Both the position numbers and the translations under genes were made by a program. A stretch of DNA of 64,000 bases from Roseibium sp. TrichSKD4 (GTDB lineage Bacteria > Pseudomonadota > Alphaproteobacteria > Rhizobiales > Stappiaceae). This document shows, one piece after another, positions 58,950 through 64,000 of this stretch (position 1 is its first letter; every line of letters starts with the position of its first letter). The notes under the pieces are model-generated. The model was not told where the DNA came from and did not search any database. It saw only the letters and a list, made by a program, of their open reading frames with translations. Location of the stretch: positions 763,923 through 827,922 of the forward strand of contig NZ_GL476319.1 of the NCBI RefSeq assembly GCF_000148725.1, read 5' to 3'.

Positions 58950-59753
58950 TTGATTAACAAATCACTTACATTAGTCGGACTTACTTTTTTCCTATTTTCC
59001 AATTCCGCAGTTGCGTCAGAAGACAATTCGTTACCTCCTTATTCGAAGAGCACAATCTCCGGCACTCAGCTACGGGGTTCCTTTAGCATCCGAACTTGGT
59101 TCAGTGACGTGGATGCCGAATATGAACTTGCGGGCACACGCATCCTCAGCGCCAAGGACATTCGCAGTGTCGCAACCGAGGCTCATTACCGCCTAGAAAG
59201 CAGTGGGACGCGCTTCTTTTTTCAGGGAACAGCAGGCGTTGGCGCAAATTTCAATGGCGAGTTTGACCAACCCTACGGCACAAATAGAGATTTGGGCACA
59301 ATAGGCTTTGGATATTTTAATGCCGACCTTGGCTTTCGAGCGCTCGATTTTGCATCTCAATCCCTCGGCGCTTTCGCCGGGTTTCAATTCATTCATGACC
59401 GGTTTCAAACGCCGACGGTAAACAACCGGCACTATTACCGAAATCCGGTATGGTCACTCGCCCGTGTAGGCGTGACAGGCCGCGGACAGTTTACTGATAA
59501 ATTTGGTTGGCACGCTGAGTTCGCTTACATCCCGCTCGGGCAAATCGACACCGCAAGCGAGTTCGAAGACGAAAAAGACGCATCGGGTTATCAGGGCGAG
59601 GTTTTCCTCACATTCAATCCAACTGAAACTTGGTCCATCGGACTTGGGGCACGGCACTGGGACCTTGAAGGCAAAGTTGAGCGCTACGGAACTGAAATGA
59701 CGATAGACTACACCCGAACAGGCGCACTTCTGGAGGCATCCTACAAGTTTTGA
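58950..59753 (+). CDS. Outer-membrane beta-barrel protein
   Basis: 267 residues from a TTG with GGAG 8 bases upstream. Signal peptide (LVGLTFFLFSNSAVASEDNS), then alternating strands with aromatic girdle residues and a C-terminal YKF, the outer-membrane insertion signal. Similar in size to eight-to-ten-strand OmpW/OmpA-like or omptin-like barrels. The first backbone gene after attR. Confidence 0.7.
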   Translation: MINKSLTLVGLTFFLFSNSAVASEDNSLPPYSKSTISGTQLRGSFSIRTWFSDVDAEYELAGTRILSAKDIRSVATEAHYRLESSGTRFFFQGTAGVGANFNGEFDQPYGTNRDLGTIGFGYFNADLGFRALDFASQSLGAFAGFQFIHDRFQTPTVNNRHYYRNPVWSLARVGVTGRGQFTDKFGWHAEFAYIPLGQIDTASEFEDEKDASGYQGEVFLTFNPTETWSIGLGARHWDLEGKVERYGTEMTIDYTRTGALLEASYKF

Positions 59754-59792
59754 CTGGTCGGAGTTCCCGGCACTTTCAAGTCCACCCCAAAC

Positions 59793-59819
59793 AAAAAAAG
59801 GAGAGGCAATGCCCCTCCT
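59793..59819 (-). terminator. Terminator after the MCP gene
   Basis: On the minus strand AGGAGGGGCA and TGCCTCTCCT form a stem with one mismatch, followed by seven T. 27 bases after the MCP stop. Confidence 0.75.
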
Positions 59820-59845
59820 CTTAATCTCTCGGTGCTGAAGTAAAC

Positions 59846-61000
59846 TCAAACTACCTTGCGCACCTCGGTCAGGAAGGAGGAGACTTCCAGGCTCATCATT
59901 TCCCCCTTTTGCGCCAATTCACTGGACGCTTCCAGAATATGCCCAGCAGACTGTTGGGTGTCGGCAACAACTTCACTGATCTGACCCATATTCGCGCTAA
60001 CCTCAGACGTACCTTGCGAGGCTTGCTCGATGTTGCGCGCGATCTCGTTGGTCGCCGAGCTCTGCTCTTCAACAGCCGCTGCAATCACGGACGCATACTC
60101 ATACACATTCGAGATTGTCGTGCCGATGCTTTCAACAGAGGTGATTGCCTGCTGGCTTGCAGCCTGAACACCAGCAATCTGGGTCCGGATTTCTTCCGTT
60201 GCCCGGCCGGTCTGGTTCGCAAGTTCCTTCACTTCAGCAGCCACGACGGCGAAGCCTTTGCCAGCTTCACCAGCGCGAGCAGATTCAATCGTTGCGTTAA
60301 GAGCCAGAAGGTTGGTTTGATCGGCAATTTCAGCGATCAGATCAATAACCTTGCCGATCTTCTCAGACGCTTCGGCTAAGCCGGCAATGTCAGCTGTTGT
60401 TTTTTCAACTTCCTTCACAGCTCCAGCCACCACTTGCGAGGACTGAGTGACCTGCGCATTGATTTCCGAGACTGAATTGGTCATCTCCTCAGTCGCAGCA
60501 GCAACAGATCCGACATTGTTGGATGCCTGCTCTGCAGAGGCATTGACCGAAATGGCTTGCTGGCTAGCAGAAGAGGCATTTCCCTCCATGGTCTTTGCTG
60601 ACGCTTCCAACTCTGTCGCGGCTGCGGCAACAGCGCCCACCACTTCACCCATCCGGCCTTCGAAGCTTCCGACAACTTCGCCAAACGCGACAACGCGGTC
60701 TTCCATGACTTGCATCGCACCATTGATCGTGGCAGCGGCTTCCCCAAAAGATCCCGTCATGCCGCGCTCTGAAATTCGGCGGTAGTACTTGTTCTGCGAA
60801 ACATACTCGAGGGCTGCCCGGGTTTCGCGCACATAGGCATCCGTGCGATCGATCATGCGATTGATCGCATGCATCAATTGCTCGGTTTCACCTTTTTCGG
60901 TGATGTTGATAATCCGCGCTTCAAAGTCGCCCTCGGCAACCGCTTCGCAAACAGCCAGCGCCTTCTTGATCGCCGCCTTGTTGCCACCTGAAAACATCAT
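59846..61000 (-). CDS. Soluble methyl-accepting chemotaxis protein
   Basis: 384 residues, no transmembrane segment. HAMP-like N-terminus ([20 protein letters not shown]), second linker helix, and the MCP signalling domain with hairpin tip [20 protein letters not shown] and [20 protein letters not shown]. Signals to CheA/CheW in the cytoplasm. Its sensor is probably the PAS protein encoded upstream. Confidence 0.9.
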   Translation of the reverse strand: MMFSGGNKAAIKKALAVCEAVAEGDFEARIINITEKGETEQLMHAINRMIDRTDAYVRETRAALEYVSQNKYYRRISERGMTGSFGEAAATINGAMQVMEDRVVAFGEVVGSFEGRMGEVVGAVAAAATELEASAKTMEGNASSASQQAISVNASAEQASNNVGSVAAATEEMTNSVSEINAQVTQSSQVVAGAVKEVEKTTADIAGLAEASEKIGKVIDLIAEIADQTNLLALNATIESARAGEAGKGFAVVAAEVKELANQTGRATEEIRTQIAGVQAASQQAITSVESIGTTISNVYEYASVIAAAVEEQSSATNEIARNIEQASQGTSEVSANMGQISEVVADTQQSAGHILEASSELAQKGEMMSLEVSSFLTEVRKVV

Positions 61001-61041
61001 CTATCGTCCTTAATTTTACAAAACTTGCTGTGATGATCCAC

Positions 61042-61578
61042 TCAAGCGGCGTTTTTCAGCGTCGCCACGAACTTGTCATAGGGCATGCCATGCTCTTCCA
61101 GCATCCGATGAACCATGGCCATGGATTCCTGAAGCCCGAGCTTGCGGTCAGATTGCCGCTGCTCTTCTGCAAGCAGTTTTTGGTAGAGTGGCTGGATGGT
61201 GTTTTCCAAAATGCCACGATCAGGAACACGGCGGTTGGAGTGGTATCCAACAATTTGGCCATTCCGCGCTCGGCTCGGTGTGACGTGCGCGAGAACCCAG
61301 TAGTGATCGCCATTTTTGCAGCGGTTGACCACATAGGCGAAAATTTCATCACCAGCTTCAATATGCTCCCAAAGCAGCTTGAAAACACATCGTGGCATGT
61401 GCGGATGGCGGATCATGCTGTGCGGCTGGCCGACGCATTCCGCTTCCGTATAGCCGGCAATTCTCAGGAAGACATCGTTACAATACATCAGACGACCTTT
61501 CAGGTCGGTCTTGCTGACGATGATCTCGTCTTCTCCGAAAAACTGTTCAACACCGGTTACTGGCAAATCACGAGCCAT
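61042..61578 (-). CDS. PAS-domain sensor, Aer-like
   Basis: 178 residues from ATG 61578. PAS fold of the Aer type: EIIVSKTDLKGRLMYCNDVF, LRIAGYTEAECVGQPHSMIR and HPHMPRCVFKLLWEHIEAGD, then GDHYWVLAHVTPSR. FAD or haem binding is likely but not certain. Followed 41 bases later by the MCP gene, so they probably act as a split aerotaxis receptor. Confidence 0.85.
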   Translation of the reverse strand: MARDLPVTGVEQFFGEDEIIVSKTDLKGRLMYCNDVFLRIAGYTEAECVGQPHSMIRHPHMPRCVFKLLWEHIEAGDEIFAYVVNRCKNGDHYWVLAHVTPSRARNGQIVGYHSNRRVPDRGILENTIQPLYQKLLAEEQRQSDRKLGLQESMAMVHRMLEEHGMPYDKFVATLKNAA

Positions 61579-61904
61579 GTCATACTTTCCTCTAGGCACA
61601 AACCTAACGGGACAACCAGCTCACACTATAAAATAGAAACAGAAGAAGCCCCTTTGAAAGTAGAGTTCCCTTGCGATCTTAATTTTCCCATAATTTTGGA
61701 AGATCGAAGGGCAATATGGCCTTCTTTTTACGAAAAAGTTCCGAAAAGTTTTCTTATCTTGCGCGAATTATACCAAGGTTGGATACAACCGACCTCTTAG
61801 AACTGCAGCAAAAATACGCACAAATGCACCGATACTGCGAAGCATCTCAGCGCAGCTAAAGCATCTTGAAGGCTTGAATGGGTGTCACAAGGCAAGCGAT
61901 GAAA

Positions 61905-62255
61905 TCAGAATAGATCGCCGTAAAGGACCCGGTGCCTTTGCAAGTCAGATAGGCGCTGCTTTCTCATCGCGTCGTTTGCTTTTTCCAGTGCACGATTGAT
62001 TTCTCGAAACAAGGCCTGCTGCGTCATCAAAACCGAATATGAACGATCACCGGCTTCACGCAAAGTTCGGCGAACGCGGTACGAAGTCGCTGCTCGATAC
62101 CAATCGTCAGCCCCGGTCGCAAGCCTTTCAGCATCGCGCTCAAAACGATCCGGAAGGGCTCGAACATGATGAGAGTTTGCGTCATAGGCAATTGCTGCCA
62201 AAAAGACCAAAACAGCGAGAGTTCCCCCCTCAAAAGCCAGTCTAGATATCTTCAT
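61905..62255 (-). CDS. Membrane-anchored hypothetical protein
   Basis: 116 residues from ATG 62255. One N-terminal transmembrane helix (GGTLAVLVFLAAIAYDA) and a charged helical periplasmic domain (RFERDAERLATGADDWYRAA). No family recognised. Confidence 0.55.
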   Translation of the reverse strand: MKISRLAFEGGTLAVLVFLAAIAYDANSHHVRALPDRFERDAERLATGADDWYRAATSYRVRRTLREAGDRSYSVLMTQQALFREINRALEKANDAMRKQRLSDLQRHRVLYGDLF

Positions 62256-62523
62256 CCCAAACACCCACAGTCAAAATTAACAAAGCCTTAAGATGAACAG
62301 AGAATTAACGACGCTACGGTAGTGCGGCAATCAGTTTTCACAACGCACCTACCTAAATCGGCTATTAGAGTTAATATCGACAGCCGCCATTGCACATTGT
62401 CACGGGGGACAATTTCCCGTTTGACTTCAAGCAGCTTTGCAACAATTTTCGCTTATCGGAGAGTGAGAGGCCCAGCCGCATAACTCACCTGTTACATTAA
62501 ATTCTTCAAACGGAACTCAAAGA

Positions 62524-63273
62524 ATGTCCGCCGTTTCTCGCCTTTCGGTCAATGTGAATGCCATCGCGATGCTGCGCAATCGTCGGGACCTACCTTGGCC
62601 CAGCGTGACCGGACTGGCCGCACTAGCGATGGAGGCTGGCGCTAAGGGCATCACCGTTCATCCCCGACCGGATGAGCGCCACATTCGCAAGAGTGATGTC
62701 TTCGAGCTGTCCGAACTGATCGAAGACCGGTTCCCGAACAAGGAACTGTGTCTGGAAGGCTACCCCTCCCCTGATTTCATGAAACTTGTAGAAGACGCCC
62801 GCCCCGATCAGGTTCTGTTCGTACCAGATGAGCCGGAGCAAACCACGTCTGATCACGGATGGGACTTTTCAAAGGACACCTCCCGACTTGCAGACGCCAT
62901 CGCGATGTCGAAGGACTGTGCGGTTACTGTATCGCTCTTTTGTGATCCTGACCCCAGCGCCCCTGCTCATGCCGCCAAAATGGGGGCGGAAAGGATCGAA
63001 ATCTACACCGGGCCCTATGGTGCCTGTTATGATGATCAGGATCGTGCACTGAAAGAGCTGGACAAGGTTGTTGCAACAGCGGAATCAGCGCAAGCTGTGG
63101 GATTAGGTGTAAATGCCGGGCATGACCTCACGGTCGAAAACATTCCACCGCTCCTGGCAAAAGCTCCCTTCATTCGGGAAATGTCCATTGGACACGGCTT
63201 TACTGCCGATGCGTTGATTCACGGTTTCGCGGCAAGCGTCAACCGCTTCCGCTGCGCGATGGGTGAGTTGTAG
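62524..63273 (+). CDS. pdxJ: Pyridoxine 5'-phosphate synthase
   Basis: 249 residues, TIM barrel. Condenses 1-deoxyxylulose 5-phosphate with 3-amino-2-oxopropyl phosphate to form PNP. Signatures: LSVNVNAIAMLRNRRDLPWP, GAKGITVHPRPDERHIRKSD, LVPDE-type VLFVPDEPEQTTSDHGWDF, GAERIEIYTGPYG and LGVNAGHDLTVEN, EMSIGHGFTADAL. Length is normal. Confidence 0.96.
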   Translation: MSAVSRLSVNVNAIAMLRNRRDLPWPSVTGLAALAMEAGAKGITVHPRPDERHIRKSDVFELSELIEDRFPNKELCLEGYPSPDFMKLVEDARPDQVLFVPDEPEQTTSDHGWDFSKDTSRLADAIAMSKDCAVTVSLFCDPDPSAPAHAAKMGAERIEIYTGPYGACYDDQDRALKELDKVVATAESAQAVGLGVNAGHDLTVENIPPLLAKAPFIREMSIGHGFTADALIHGFAASVNRFRCAMGEL

Positions 63274-63292
63274 GCAGGAAGAAGCGATATCA

Positions 63293-63871
63293 ATGCCCCT
63301 TGATACCCAAATTCAGTTTCTCCTCACTGCAGATCGCCTAAAATCCGTCGTCAGAAACAACAAGCTTGTCAGTGGAGAACGATATGAGAATTCTGCCGAA
63401 CACTCCTGGCATGCCTTGCTGCAAACAATGGTCCTCGCAGATCACGCTCCCGGGGAAACAGATCTTGGTCACGTCCTGAAGCTTCTTATCGTCCATGATC
63501 TGGTTGAAATCGAAGCAGGGGATCACTGGGTTACGGAAGAAAACGCTGCCGAAGTTCACGCACTCGAGCAGGCTGCTGCTGAAAAGGTGTTTTCCCTCCT
63601 GCCCGAAGAACAGCGTCGCGAGTTCAAAGCGCTCTGGCATGAGTTTGAAGATGCGACTACGCCAGAAGCAAAATTCGCAAACGCGATGGATGCCCTCCAC
63701 CCCATGTTGATGGTGTTTGGCCCCGGCAGTTCGGGCGAAAGTCACACTGACCTCAGCGCAGCATTCCTTCGAAAGAAAAAAGAACCGAAACTCTCCCCTT
63801 TCCCCACTCTTTGGGACTATGGGCAATCCTTACTGGAAGAGGCCGTCAAGAAGGGCTTTTTAAGCCCTTGA
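63293..63871 (+). CDS. HD-domain hydrolase, YfbR/HDDC2-like nucleotidase
   Basis: 192 residues from ATG 63293 with AGGAAG upstream. HD motif: NSAEHSWHALLQTMVLADHA (His), KLLIVHDLVEIEAGD (HD) and FANAMDALHPMLMVF (Asp). Members dephosphorylate deoxynucleoside 5'-monophosphates. Follows pdxJ by 19 bases, likely one transcript. A hairpin AAGGGCTT/AAGCCCTT spans its stop codon. Confidence 0.85.
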   Translation: MPLDTQIQFLLTADRLKSVVRNNKLVSGERYENSAEHSWHALLQTMVLADHAPGETDLGHVLKLLIVHDLVEIEAGDHWVTEENAAEVHALEQAAAEKVFSLLPEEQRREFKALWHEFEDATTPEAKFANAMDALHPMLMVFGPGSSGESHTDLSAAFLRKKKEPKLSPFPTLWDYGQSLLEEAVKKGFLSP

Positions 63872-63874
63872 GTC

Positions 63875-64000
63875 TCAATGGACCCGGCCGCGTTCGGTTT
63901 CCAAAATGCTGTCTGCATCCAGTTCGGCAATTGGCAGACGCTTGTCACGCGGCACATCGCCTGACAGCTGCAAGGCCAGATACCTCCCACAACACACCCG
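63875..64000 (-). CDS. 3' end of an unidentified gene
   Basis: The last 41 codons are visible, RVCCGRYLALQLSGDVPRDK to GRVH, stop at 63875. The GRYLALQL stretch resembles the end of FAD-dependent oxidoreductases, but too little is present. Convergent with the HD gene, 3 bases apart. Confidence 0.55.
   Translation of the reverse strand, partial: RVCCGRYLALQLSGDVPRDKRLPIAELDADSILETERGRVH

Noticed and set aside
1-64000. CRISPR array
   Set aside because: No regularly spaced direct repeats of CRISPR size were seen; the tandem repeats found are operators, transposase sites or coding repeats.

Overview
The window is chromosomal DNA of an alphaproteobacterium. The backbone genes point that way: an ilvB start with an attenuation leader, a zinc-linked COG0523 GTPase with a DUF1826 partner, a PAS protein beside a soluble chemotaxis transducer, and pdxJ. 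The order Hyphomicrobiales (Stappiaceae-like) or Rhodobacterales is plausible, but I cannot fix a genus from sequence alone.

Backbone: 1-3175 holds the 5' end of ilvB (minus strand) with its leader peptide and terminator, then DUF1826 and the GTPase downstream of a Zur-like box, then tRNA-Lys(CTT). Backbone resumes after 58754 with an outer-membrane barrel protein, an MCP and its PAS partner, a membrane-anchored hypothetical, pdxJ, an HD hydrolase and the 3' end of an unidentified gene.

Between these, everything is mobile DNA in nested layers. A 47-bp direct repeat (3206-3252 and 58708-58754) made of the 3' end of tRNA-Lys marks attL/attR of an integrated element. No tyrosine integrase remains. 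Without the later insertion this element is about 14.8 kb. Its left half holds restriction-modification and nuclease remnants (an Mrr-type endonuclease, a GIY-YIG-like gene cut by an IS5-family element, an EVE/PUA-like protein, and a methyltransferase cut by an IS21-family element that also abuts an IS3 remnant). It then has small unknown genes and a VOC-family protein. Its right half is a phage tail-fibre and lysis module (tail fibre, fibre chaperone, damaged GH108 endolysin, overlapping spanins, a TM protein), so the element is best read as a decayed temperate phage.

Inserted just inside attR is a 40.7-kb Mu-like transposable prophage whose ends I can place exactly. It runs 17918-58632, has TG...CA termini and paired transposase-site repeats at each end, and is flanked by the 5-bp target duplication ATTCT. 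Its genes read leftward: repressor (divergent), Ner, ParB-like, MuA, MuB, about a dozen early genes, a Mor-like activator, lysis (muramidase, spanins), Mu-type head genes (gp27, 28, 29, 30, I/Z, T, gp36, G, gp37), then a P2-type tail (V, W, J, I, fibres, sheath, tube, E/E' with a T TTT TTG slip site, tape measure, U, X, D). Two 18-bp palindromes sit upstream of the lysis and head-protease genes and probably serve the late activator. Baseplate gene W has an in-frame amber codon.

The prophage carries non-phage cargo at both ends. At the right end (where Mu keeps mom) is an AT-rich unit of unknown genes (41, 259 and 429 aa) beside a DUF5131 stub. At the left end, outside the repressor, are a GNAT, a membrane protein and a periplasmic Cache-like protein. 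The right-end unit is the best candidate here for an undescribed system.
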